From: an uncultured Devosia sp.
Lineage (GTDB): Bacteria; Pseudomonadota; Alphaproteobacteria; Rhizobiales; Devosiaceae
DNA: 64,000 nt
Assembly (NCBI RefSeq): GCF_963517015.1
Contig: NZ_CAUQDV010000001.1
Coordinates: 558,001 to 622,000, forward strand
Direction of reading: 5' to 3'
Below are positions 35,875-43,938 of this stretch, one piece after another (within the stretch, counting starts at the first letter, position 1; each line of letters starts with the position of its first letter). The translations under genes and the position numbers were made by a program. The notes below the pieces were generated by a model, which saw only the letters and a list, made by a program, of their open reading frames with translations, was not told the origin of the DNA and searched no databases.

Positions 35875-37263
35875 ATGACCAACCAGATCGAAGCCGTTCT
35901 CGCCAGCGTGGATGCCGGGCTCGAACACAGCCTTGAACGGCTCTATGCGCTGTTGCGCATCAAGTCCATCTCGACCGACCCAGCCTATGCGGAGGAATGC
36001 CGGAAGGCAGCGGACTGGATCGTGGGCGAGCTGTCGGGTTTGGGTTTCGATGCAGCGGCGCGGGCGACGCCGGGCCATCCGGTGGTGGTGGCGCATGGGC
36101 CCGAGCAGGACGGGCCGCATGTGTTGTTTTATGCCCATTACGACGTGCAGCCGGTCGACCCGGTCGAGCTCTGGCATTCGGACCCGTTCGAGCCGCAGCT
36201 CAAGACCGATGCCAATGGCCGGAAGATCATCGTGGCGCGCGGCGCTTCAGACGACAAGGGGCAGATGCTGACCTTTATCGAGGCCTGCCGCGCCTGGAAG
36301 ACCACGACGGGGTCGCTGCCGGTCAAGGTCAGCTTCATGCTGGAGGGCGAAGAGGAAAGCGGTGGCAAGAACCTGCCGCCTTTCATGGAAGGCAATCGCG
36401 AGGAGCTCGGCGCAGCCGATATCGCGCTGGTCTGCGACACCGATATGTGGGACCGGCAGACGCCGTCGATCACCACCATGCTGCGCGGTCTCGTGGCCGA
36501 AGAGATCGAGATTTCCTGCGCCAACAAGGATCTTCATTCCGGCATGTTCGGCAATGCGGCGCGCAATCCCAACCAGGTGCTGGCCGAAATCATCGCCAGC
36601 CTGCGGGCGCCGGATGGTTCGGTGACGCTGCCGGGCTTTTACGACGATGTGGCGGAAATCTCGCCCGAGCTGAAGGCGCAGTGGGCGGGTCTCGGCTTTG
36701 ACGAAAAGGCGTTCCTTGGGGAGGCCGGGCTGTCGGTGCCGGCGGGCGAGCAGAGCCGGTCGGTGCTGGAAATGCTGTGGGCGCGGCCGACCTGCGAGAT
36801 CAATGGCATGATCGGCGGCTATACCGGGGACGGCTTCAAGACGGTTATTCCGGCCAAGGCAAGCGCCAAGATTTCGTTCCGCCTGGTGTCGGGCATGCAG
36901 CCGGAAAAGATCCGCGCGGCCTTCCGTAAACATGTCGAGGCGCTGGTGCCGAGCGATTGCACGGTCACCTTCCATGAGCATGGTGGTTCGCCCGCCATTA
37001 CGGTGCCGGACGATGGCGTCCAGCTCCGCCAGGCGCTGGCTGGCCTGTCCGAGGAATGGGGAAAGCCGGCGGTGATCACCGGCTCGGGTGGGTCCATTCC
37101 CGTCGCCGGTGATTTCAAGCGCATCCTGGGCCTAGATACGCTGTTGATCGGCTTTGCCCATGTCGATGACCAGATCCATTCGCCCAACGAGAAATATGAT
37201 CTCGAGAGCTATCACCGCGGCATTCGGAGCTGGGTGCGGGTGCTGGCGGCGCTGGCGGGCTAA
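35875..37263 (+). CDS. M20 family metallopeptidase (dipeptidase)
   Basis: A 462-residue peptidase of the PepV/CPG2-like dipeptidase group. Metal ligands and catalysis are visible in FYAHYDVQPVD (His and Asp), ARGASDDKGQ (bridging Asp), LEGEEESGG (Glu pair) and, near the end, GFAHVDDQIHSPNE. The dimerisation domain lies between about residues 200 and 310. An AAGGAG eight bases before ATG 35875 sets the start; the longer open frame runs antisense through the regulator gene and is not coding. The divergent FadR-type gene may control it. Confidence 0.92.
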   Translation: MTNQIEAVLASVDAGLEHSLERLYALLRIKSISTDPAYAEECRKAADWIVGELSGLGFDAAARATPGHPVVVAHGPEQDGPHVLFYAHYDVQPVDPVELWHSDPFEPQLKTDANGRKIIVARGASDDKGQMLTFIEACRAWKTTTGSLPVKVSFMLEGEEESGGKNLPPFMEGNREELGAADIALVCDTDMWDRQTPSITTMLRGLVAEEIEISCANKDLHSGMFGNAARNPNQVLAEIIASLRAPDGSVTLPGFYDDVAEISPELKAQWAGLGFDEKAFLGEAGLSVPAGEQSRSVLEMLWARPTCEINGMIGGYTGDGFKTVIPAKASAKISFRLVSGMQPEKIRAAFRKHVEALVPSDCTVTFHEHGGSPAITVPDDGVQLRQALAGLSEEWGKPAVITGSGGSIPVAGDFKRILGLDTLLIGFAHVDDQIHSPNEKYDLESYHRGIRSWVRVLAALAG

Positions 37264-37628
37264 ACCGGCAGCAGGATCACCGCTGCCAGCGCAATGACGG
37301 CCGGGAGAGTCTGGATGAACAGGATCTTCCGGCTGGCGGTGGCCGCGCCATAGATGCCGGCGACGGCCACGCAGGTGAGGAAGAAGACGGCGACCTGCCA
37401 GCCAAATTGTGGCTGTGGATGCAGGATCGCCCAGATCAGGCCGGCGGCCAGGAAGCCGTTATAGAGGCCCTGATTGGCCGCCAGCGCCTTGGTCTGCCGC
37501 GCAAAATCCGCCGTCAGGCCAAAGGCCTTCTGGCCGCGCGGGCCGGTCCACAGAAACATCTCGAGGATCATGATGTAGAGGTGGAGCAGCGCAACGGCTG
37601 CCACGAGGATGACGGCGATCAGGTTCAT
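37260..37628 (-). CDS. DUF1304 family small membrane protein
   Basis: A 122-residue protein with four predicted membrane helices. The conserved DUF1304 features are the N-terminal HLYIMILEMFLWT and the segment ALAANQGLYNGFLAAGLIW. No function is established for the family. Its start overlaps the preceding gene by four bases, and its stop overlaps the stop of the convergent M20 peptidase. Confidence 0.85.
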   Translation of the reverse strand: MNLIAVILVAAVALLHLYIMILEMFLWTGPRGQKAFGLTADFARQTKALAANQGLYNGFLAAGLIWAILHPQPQFGWQVAVFFLTCVAVAGIYGAATASRKILFIQTLPAVIALAAVILLPV

Positions 37629-38116
37629 TTCGCTTTGGTCTTTCCGGTGGCGGGGGCAGCATCGGCTTCGGCCTGCAGCTTGTCCATAAAGGCGCGCCAT
37701 TCGGTGTAGGCCGCTTCCTGATCGGGCAGAGCCTCGCGCGAGCCGCCAAGATCGACCAGTTCAGCGAGCACGGTTTCGACATCGGGGCCATTTGCTTCGC
37801 AACTGGTCGCTTCGTCGAGCAGGTCGAAGGCCGGCTTGTAGTAGAGATCGTCATAGTCGTCGGTAGAAAGCTTGAGCTGGCCATAGGCCAGAAGATCGGC
37901 CGAGTCAGTCAGCAGTGACCAGTCTTCCTCGGTCACGCCATAGCCTTCGCAATTGGAGGAGATGATATTGGCAGTAATGACCCGAGTCAGGAAGGCCTCC
38001 GCGTCTGCGCCACTATAGGCGGTGAGATCGGGCAATTGCACATAGATCTTGCCATCAGCGAAGGCAGGCGTGGCGAGCAGGATTGCGGCAGTGGCGGCGG
38101 CGAGCAAAGTCTTCAT
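37625..38116 (-). CDS. Exported protein of unknown function
   Basis: A 163-residue protein with a clear signal peptide (LLAAATAAILLATPAFA) and an acidic mature part. Two cysteines, in SSNCEGYG and TSCEANG, could form a disulphide bond in the periplasm. The tail is Ala- and Lys-rich. I recognise no family. It is coupled to the DUF1304 gene by a 4-base overlap and starts 175 bases from the divergent oxidoreductase. Confidence 0.75.
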   Translation of the reverse strand: MKTLLAAATAAILLATPAFADGKIYVQLPDLTAYSGADAEAFLTRVITANIISSNCEGYGVTEEDWSLLTDSADLLAYGQLKLSTDDYDDLYYKPAFDLLDEATSCEANGPDVETVLAELVDLGGSREALPDQEAAYTEWRAFMDKLQAEADAAPATGKTKAK

Positions 38117-38290
38117 GGGGCAAGCGTCCTGGTTGGAAATCTCTAAAATCTGCCAAGTGGTTTAGACCGAATTGGGGCTGCGACAAAAGGTCATTCTGCG
38201 AGGTCCGGACAGTCTGTTCATCGTAAAACTACGTTGAAAGGGCGCCGGAGGAAGCCCATATGAGGCGCTCAACAGACAAGAGGTAAGGTC

Positions 38291-39259
38291 ATGCGTAGTG
38301 TCAGCTATTCCCGTTTCGGCAAAGCGAGCGAAGTGCTCGAGATGGTGGAGCGTGATCTGCCGCAGCCGGGTCCGGGCCAGGTCCGCGTGCGCATGGTGCT
38401 GTCGCCGATCCACAATCACGACCTGATGACGGTCAAGGGTGTCTATGGCATCAAGCCGGAACTGCCCTCGGTGCCTGGCACCGAAGCGGTGGGCGTGGTC
38501 GATGCGCTGGGTGAGGGTGTCGAGAATCTCAAGGTTGGACAGCGCGTCATGGGTGGCGCCAATGCAACCTGGGCCGAATATTATCTGGTCAATGCCGCCA
38601 GCAGTATCGCGGTGCCGGACAGCATTGACGATGCAACGGCCAGCCAGCTGATTTCCATGCCGCTGAGCGCCAAGATGATCCTCGCAGATCTCAAGGTCGG
38701 CAAAGGCGAGTGGATCATCCAGAATGCCGCCAATGGCGCGGTGGGCAAGCTGCTCAATCACTTTGCCGGCGAGGCGGGTGTCAATGTCATCAACTTGGTG
38801 CGGCGCGACGCGGGCGTGGCCGAAATGGCGGCGCTGGGCATTGGCAATGTAATTTCGACCAGCGCCGAGGATTGGCGCGACAAGGTCGCTTCCATCGCCA
38901 AGGATGCGCCGATCGTGCGTGGGCTGGATTCGATCGGTGGCGACGGCCCGGAAGCTTTGCTCAGCGTCATGGCGCCGCGCAGCGAAGTGGTGTCTTTCGG
39001 TAATCTTTCAGGTCAAAAGATCGCGCTTTCGTCCAATGCCATCCTGTTCAAGCAGGCCGTGTTGCGCGGCTTCTGGGGCGCACAGAACAATTTCCCGCGC
39101 GAGGTCATCGGCCAGATGATCGGCGAGTTGGTGCAGTCCGCGGCCAAGGGCACGCTGAAGCTCGAAGTGGATGGTGTCTATGGCATCGATCAGGCGCGAG
39201 ACGCGGCCAAGGCCAGCGACGAGCCGGGCCGCAAGGGCAAGGTGGCGATCAAGGGCTGA
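38291..39259 (+). CDS. Medium-chain dehydrogenase/reductase (quinone or enoyl reductase type)
   Basis: A 322-residue MDR-family oxidoreductase without zinc-ligand cysteines. The substrate domain has SPIHNHDLMTVKGVYG and PSVPGTEAVGVVDALG; the nucleotide fold carries IIQNAANGAVGKLLNHFAG. The pattern resembles 2-enoyl thioester reductases and quinone oxidoreductases. AGAGGTAAGG just before ATG 38291 supports the start. It converges on the flavoprotein gene at 39275. The substrate is not determined. Confidence 0.88.
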   Translation: MRSVSYSRFGKASEVLEMVERDLPQPGPGQVRVRMVLSPIHNHDLMTVKGVYGIKPELPSVPGTEAVGVVDALGEGVENLKVGQRVMGGANATWAEYYLVNAASSIAVPDSIDDATASQLISMPLSAKMILADLKVGKGEWIIQNAANGAVGKLLNHFAGEAGVNVINLVRRDAGVAEMAALGIGNVISTSAEDWRDKVASIAKDAPIVRGLDSIGGDGPEALLSVMAPRSEVVSFGNLSGQKIALSSNAILFKQAVLRGFWGAQNNFPREVIGQMIGELVQSAAKGTLKLEVDGVYGIDQARDAAKASDEPGRKGKVAIKG

Positions 39260-39274
39260 TCGCCACCAATTGCC

Positions 39275-40081
39275 TCAGTGCGGTTCGTGGGCGTCGGCGG
39301 TGCCGAGCAGCCAGTAACCGGCAGCCTTGACATATTCGGGATTGAAACCGCGCTCATCGGTCAGGTGAGCGCGGACCGCTTTGCTCATGGCGCTTTCGCC
39401 GGCGATATAGGCATAGGCCACGCCTTGGGGCAGGGTGGCGGCCTTGATGGCGTCGGCGATGAGGCTGGTCGTTCCGGCGGCCTGGCCATTGCGATGCAGG
39501 TAGGTGAGCGAGAGGTTGGTCGCGGTCTCGAAGCGCTGCTCCTCGGCTGCATTGTCGACTTCGATGAAGGCTATTACCTGGCTGCCGACGGGGAGTTCCT
39601 CGATGCGGCGGCCAAGGGCGGGGAGCGCGGTTTCGTCGCCGGCCAGCAGGTACCAGTCGAAGGCGGCGGGCACGACGAGCGAACCGCGCGGACCGCCGAT
39701 GACCAGCTTGTCGCCCGTCTTGACCCGGGCGGCCCAGCCTGAGGCAGGGCCATCGCCATGCAGGACGAAGTCAAGCTCGATCCAGCCTTCGCTGACATTC
39801 CAGAAGCGCGGGGTATAGTCGCGCATCTCCGGCCTTTCCTCGGGTGCAAATTCGGCACCGCGTTCGCCGATCGGGGCGAGCTTGGGCTCGACACCATCAG
39901 GGAAAAAGAAGGCCTTGATATGGTCGGCATGACCGGCCGAGGCAAAGCCTTCCATATCGCCCGTGAGACGAATGCGGCGCATCAGAGGGGTAATGTCCGT
40001 GACGCTGACGACTTCGAGCAGGCGCATCCGCGTTTCATGGCGGACACGTTGCGGGGCACGGGGATCGGTGATTTCGGACAT
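39275..40081 (-). CDS. Siderophore-interacting FAD-binding ferric reductase family protein
   Basis: A 268-residue flavoprotein of the SIP/ViuB type. The FAD-binding barrel has MRRIRLTG and MRDYTPRFWN (the RxYTxR-type motif). The NAD(P)H-binding part shows GGPRGSLVVP, LLAGDETALPALGRRIEEL and AYIAGESAMSKAVRAHL. Such enzymes reduce ferric siderophores to release iron. With irr elsewhere in the window, an iron role is plausible, but no siderophore transporter adjoins it. Confidence 0.9.
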   Translation of the reverse strand: MSEITDPRAPQRVRHETRMRLLEVVSVTDITPLMRRIRLTGDMEGFASAGHADHIKAFFFPDGVEPKLAPIGERGAEFAPEERPEMRDYTPRFWNVSEGWIELDFVLHGDGPASGWAARVKTGDKLVIGGPRGSLVVPAAFDWYLLAGDETALPALGRRIEELPVGSQVIAFIEVDNAAEEQRFETATNLSLTYLHRNGQAAGTTSLIADAIKAATLPQGVAYAYIAGESAMSKAVRAHLTDERGFNPEYVKAAGYWLLGTADAHEPH

Positions 40082-40132
40082 TTCTTTTTCCTGAATAGTT
40101 TAGTCAGGATTTAATGGAGGCGATGGCCGGGA

Positions 40133-41044
40133 TCAAGGTTCATCGGGTGTATAACTGGCTTCAGCCTTGATGCGGGGCAGCAGGCCTGCCAGTTCGGCCG
40201 GGTCATCGACATCAAGATCCTCGAAGCCGAGACCAGGCTCGGCGCGGATATCGAGAGTGTAATCGCCGCGGATGCGCGGGAAACCTTCGACGAAGGTGAC
40301 GAGAGCGGCTTTGGAATCATCCTCCATGGTGTCGGAGGGCACGGAATTGATGAAGGCTGTCGCGGCGGCGATGTAGTTGGCGACGGAGGCCCGTGGGTCT
40401 TCGTCATAGGGCAGGCTGCCGATGACGATCGGTACGACCATCGCGCTCAGATAGCGGGCGTTGTCGATTTCGATCACAAGCTGGTCGATACGGGTGGGCA
40501 ACGTGGTGGCATCGGCGAGTTTTGCCGGATCCAGTTCAAGGTCGGAGAAGCGGCCACCAAATCGGACGCCGCCGATGCCTTGGGCCGAGACGCTGAAATC
40601 AGCCAGTTCAACGGTCTGCTCCTCGCGATCCCAGCGATAGGCAAGATGGATGTCCATCGGCTCGTTCATGGCCTCGATCATATAGTCCGTCTGGGGGCTG
40701 CCGGTGTCGGGCGCCGTGATGACCTGATCGAGTTGGAGGTCGAGTTCTTCTGGCAGGCGTTGCTCGGCAAAGCTGCCAAAAAGATCGGATGCAGACAGGG
40801 TGGCCTTCTCGACATGGAAGCGGTCCATGACACCGAAGGAGACATGGAAATTGGAGATGGTGCAGCCGCTCCCGGTCTCTTCCACCACGCTCTGCGGGCT
40901 CAGTTCCAGCGTGTTGCCCAATTCCCCGGACAGTTCCTGGCAGGTCTCGGGCAATTTGGGGGGCTTGGTATCGCTCTTGTCCTGCGCCAGGGCGGGCAGG
41001 GGTGACAGCACGGCGAGGGTCGCCAGGACGAGGGCGTAATGCAT
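40133..41044 (-). CDS. Exported protein of unknown function
   Basis: A 303-residue protein with a signal peptide (ALVLATLAVLSPLPALAQ). The mature part is acidic, with two cysteines (ETCQEL and GSGCTIS) and beta-rich stretches repeating patterns such as VELADFSVSAQGIGGVRFGG and QLVIEIDNARYLS. The repeats recall AsmA-like or lipid-transfer domains only vaguely. I assign no function. The ATG at 41044 gives a proper signal peptide; longer frames do not. Confidence 0.72.
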   Translation of the reverse strand: MHYALVLATLAVLSPLPALAQDKSDTKPPKLPETCQELSGELGNTLELSPQSVVEETGSGCTISNFHVSFGVMDRFHVEKATLSASDLFGSFAEQRLPEELDLQLDQVITAPDTGSPQTDYMIEAMNEPMDIHLAYRWDREEQTVELADFSVSAQGIGGVRFGGRFSDLELDPAKLADATTLPTRIDQLVIEIDNARYLSAMVVPIVIGSLPYDEDPRASVANYIAAATAFINSVPSDTMEDDSKAALVTFVEGFPRIRGDYTLDIRAEPGLGFEDLDVDDPAELAGLLPRIKAEASYTPDEP

Positions 41045-41146
41045 TATGGCTCCGGGATAAAAGAACATGGCATTGAAAACACACGCATAAGCAAAGGGAG
41101 AATGTGGCAGGAAATAGACCTGCGGCATTTTGGCTTTTCAGCTGGC

Positions 41147-41707
41147 ATGAGCGGGACTATAGATCGCCGCCTCATCGGACCGACCTTCATGCACCATCTT
41201 ATTGCCCGCTTCCTTACGCGTCACGAACCCCGCAAGGATTGGCGCGTGCATGCCAAGTCAGCATCGGCCACGGCGGCCGGCGTGACGGTGATCGGTGGAT
41301 TGGCGGCCGCTACAGGGCTTCCGCTGTTGCTGGCGCCACTGGGACCGACGGCTATGCTGATCTTTGGCCAGCCGGAAAGCGCGGGCGCCCAGCCGATCAA
41401 TATCTTTGCCGGCTATCTGATCGGGACCGTGGTTGCCACGGGTGCCCTGCTGTTCGGTCCGGAGCCATGGTGGGTGGCAACGATCTGCGTTGGTCTGACA
41501 ATGCTGGTCATGCTGGTGCTGCGGGTCACGCATCCGCCGGCGGCGGCCGTGCCGTTGCTGGTCTATCCGGGACCGGTGGAGGCAGTAACGCTGTTTGCCG
41601 TGCTGTTCATGGCGTGCCTTACTCTAGTGGTCCTGGGCATCGTGTTGCACCGGCTACCGCCCAAGCGGCGCTATCCGTTGCCGCTCAGGCAGGAAATCGA
41701 CCTCTAG
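41147..41707 (+). CDS. HPP family membrane protein
   Basis: A protein of about 186 residues with four to five membrane helices. It carries the name-giving THPPAAAVPLL motif and LLLAPLGPTAMLIFGQPESAGAQ, typical of HPP proteins, some of which transport nitrite into plastids. The start is uncertain: ATGs at 41102, 41147 and 41189 are all in frame, and none has a strong ribosome site. The gene converges with the SAF-domain dehydrogenase with a 4-base stop overlap. Confidence 0.82.
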   Translation: MSGTIDRRLIGPTFMHHLIARFLTRHEPRKDWRVHAKSASATAAGVTVIGGLAAATGLPLLLAPLGPTAMLIFGQPESAGAQPINIFAGYLIGTVVATGALLFGPEPWWVATICVGLTMLVMLVLRVTHPPAAAVPLLVYPGPVEAVTLFAVLFMACLTLVVLGIVLHRLPPKRRYPLPLRQEIDL

Positions 41708-43017
41708 AGGCCAAGCATTCTGTCCTGTTCCTGGCGCAGGGCGAAGAGGCGGGTGGAGGTGTCGGGCTGGCTATTGGCCGTTGTCAGCAGTTCGCCCTTT
41801 TTGATCGGAGCGGTCACCTTGCCCCCTTCGAGGAGGCCAACGGGGACGGCGCCGGCGGCGCGGCTGTCTGTGACGGCCATGGCATAGGAGCGATAGCAGG
41901 TTTCGCCGATTGCATCGAGCGCTTCGCCGGGCAAAAGATCGCGCTTGGCGACGGCGCAGACTTCGGCCACGGGTCGGGGCAGGGGCACCATGTCGGGCCT
42001 GCCATAGAGCATGATGCGCGCGGCGGTCAGCGGCACTTCGAGGCTCGTCAGGTGGTAGGGGCGGAAGAAACTGTAATAGGGTCCATGGCCGATGTGCAGA
42101 TCGTCCATGCGCTCGATGATGCGGGGGTGCTCTGCCTTGACGATGACGAAGACGCCCGGCGCGACGCCCTTGCCGATGGTGTAATCGACGACGCCTAAGC
42201 CATTGAGGATGCCGCCGTCTTCTTTCGGGATCAACACCTTGGCCATGTCGTCGCGATCGGCCTTGGGACCGTGCATGCCCGGGATGTCGGGCGTCAGGCC
42301 AGTGGCATTGGCGATGGCGCACATCTCGACGGCGGTCTTGCTGCCATCGACGAATTCTACCAGCATGCGCGGGTTCATGTTCCGGCGGTTGGCTTCTTCG
42401 CGATAGTCGTCAGGCACGGCATCGTGTTTGAGCGGATTGTTCTTGCCCTTGCCGGCGGCGACGATGGGCAGGCCCAACGCCGAGACAAATTCGATCAGTT
42501 CCATGCAGGATGAGGGCTCGTCGCCAGCACCCACCGAATAGACGACGCCGAGCCGGTCGGCCTGGGCCTTGAGATAGGGGCCGATTGTGACGTCGGCCTC
42601 GACATTCATCATCACAACATGCTTGCCATGCTCCATGGCGGTGAGATCGTAGTCGGCGGCGACGCCGGGCTTGCCGGTAGCGTCGATAACGACATCGATA
42701 TTGCCGGTGGTGACCAGGGTCTCGGCCGAGGTGATGGCGATCTTGCCGTCGGCAATGGCGGCCTCGGCCCGGGACGGGCTGTCGGCCTCGCGGCCCATGC
42801 TGTCATCGCCATAGGCGATCCTGATCGCGTCGAACGCGGTATGCGGGCGGCGGGTGGCGATGGCCGCCATTTCCACGCCCTTCATCAGCGACATTTGCGT
42901 CACCAGATCGGTACCCATTTCGCCCGAGCCGATGACACCGACCCGGATCGGCTTGCCGGCATCGGCGCGGGCAGCCAGGTCGCGGGCAATGCCGGTCAGG
43001 GCGATGGAAGTGGTCAT
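41704..43017 (-). CDS. NAD(P)-dependent dehydrogenase with C-terminal SAF domain
   Basis: A 437-residue protein. The N-terminal Rossmann fold shows RVGVIGSGEMGTDLV, then a homoserine dehydrogenase-like domain with IDVVIDATGKPG and VVMMNVEADVTIGP. The C-terminal 100 residues contain AVAKRDLLPGEALDAIG, an SAF-type motif. Proteins of this build act in sugar or sugar-acid catabolism in several soil bacteria. The substrate cannot be read from the sequence. I chose the ATG at 43017 as the first before the Rossmann motif that lacks an unlikely N-terminal extension. Confidence 0.82.
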   Translation of the reverse strand: MTTSIALTGIARDLAARADAGKPIRVGVIGSGEMGTDLVTQMSLMKGVEMAAIATRRPHTAFDAIRIAYGDDSMGREADSPSRAEAAIADGKIAITSAETLVTTGNIDVVIDATGKPGVAADYDLTAMEHGKHVVMMNVEADVTIGPYLKAQADRLGVVYSVGAGDEPSSCMELIEFVSALGLPIVAAGKGKNNPLKHDAVPDDYREEANRRNMNPRMLVEFVDGSKTAVEMCAIANATGLTPDIPGMHGPKADRDDMAKVLIPKEDGGILNGLGVVDYTIGKGVAPGVFVIVKAEHPRIIERMDDLHIGHGPYYSFFRPYHLTSLEVPLTAARIMLYGRPDMVPLPRPVAEVCAVAKRDLLPGEALDAIGETCYRSYAMAVTDSRAAGAVPVGLLEGGKVTAPIKKGELLTTANSQPDTSTRLFALRQEQDRMLGL

Positions 43018-43238
43018 GGGCGCAGTCCGATCCTTGTTTGCGCTTGGGGTAACCCCGGCATGGGTCTCACCGCAAGAGGGCACAGGCTCCGCACGAACTT
43101 GTTTGCTAGCAACTGCGACAATGTTTCCGCCGCAGGAACGCAGAGAAGTATTGAGCCGGTTCAACAGGGTTAGCACTTCTTAAACCGTTCCCGTGGAGAC
43201 TGGCGACCGGAGAAAACTCCTTGGGGCATGCATTGCAA

Positions 43239-43529
43239 ATGGTCAGCTCGGCCAAAACAACTGTCGCTTTGCCGGCGATCGTCGATCTCGATTCGCTGGA
43301 CGCCATTCGCGACGGCCTGATCGACGCGATCGAGGAAGGCCCAGTCAGCGTGACGGCAGATGCCGTGGAGCGCGTTTCAACCAATGCGCTGTTCATGCTG
43401 ATCAGCGCGGCAGAAACCGCCCGAAAGAACAATTTCGAATTTGCCATAGAGCAGCCGAGCGCAGCGATGACGTCTGCGATCGGCCGGCTGGGTCTGGACG
43501 CCCAGTTTGCAGGGATGATGAGAGGATGA
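43239..43529 (+). CDS. STAS-domain protein of the che cluster
   Basis: A 96-residue single STAS-like domain. Strands and helices appear in VALPAIVDLDSLDAIRDGL and AVERVSTNALFMLISAAETA, with the Ser-Thr pair at the position where anti-sigma antagonists are phosphorylated. It corresponds in place to the second gene of rhizobial che operons. Its stop overlaps cheY1 by four bases. A TTG at 43221 with GGAGA upstream is a rival start. A chemotaxis role is inferred from the operon. Confidence 0.78.
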   Translation: MVSSAKTTVALPAIVDLDSLDAIRDGLIDAIEEGPVSVTADAVERVSTNALFMLISAAETARKNNFEFAIEQPSAAMTSAIGRLGLDAQFAGMMRG

Positions 43530-43894
43530 CGAGTTTGCGCGTACTAACGGTGGATGATTCGAGGACGATCCTCGCCATGCTGCACCATACGCTGAGCAAC
43601 GCGGGCTTCGAGGTGTTGCAGGCCGAAGACGGCCAGCAGGGGCTCGACGTGCTCAAGAGCCAGCAGGTGGATGTGGTGATCACCGACATCAACATGCCGG
43701 TGATGGACGGTATCGAGTTCATCAAGCATGTGCGGGCGACGGGCAACCACCAGAGCCTGCCCATCCTGATCCTGACCACGGAAACCAGCCAGGACAAGCG
43801 CGACCAGGGCAAGGCCGCCGGCGGCACCGGCTGGATCGTCAAGCCCTTCGACCCCGAAAAGCTGATCTCGGTCATCCACCGCGTCGTGCATTGA
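43526..43894 (+). CDS. cheY1: Chemotaxis response regulator CheY1
   Basis: A 122-residue receiver. The acidic pair is in LTVDDSRT, the phosphoacceptor is Asp54 in VVITDINMPVMDG, and the Thr/Lys switch residues lie in LILTTETS and WIVKPFD. The gene sits just ahead of cheA and overlaps the STAS gene. In two-CheY rhizobial systems the copy in this place acts as a phosphate sink for CheY2; I infer the same here. Confidence 0.88.
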   Translation: MTSLRVLTVDDSRTILAMLHHTLSNAGFEVLQAEDGQQGLDVLKSQQVDVVITDINMPVMDGIEFIKHVRATGNHQSLPILILTTETSQDKRDQGKAAGGTGWIVKPFDPEKLISVIHRVVH

Positions 43895-43938
43895 GTTTTC
43901 TATAGTTGTACTGACCCAGAAGGGTTTTGCGTGTTTGC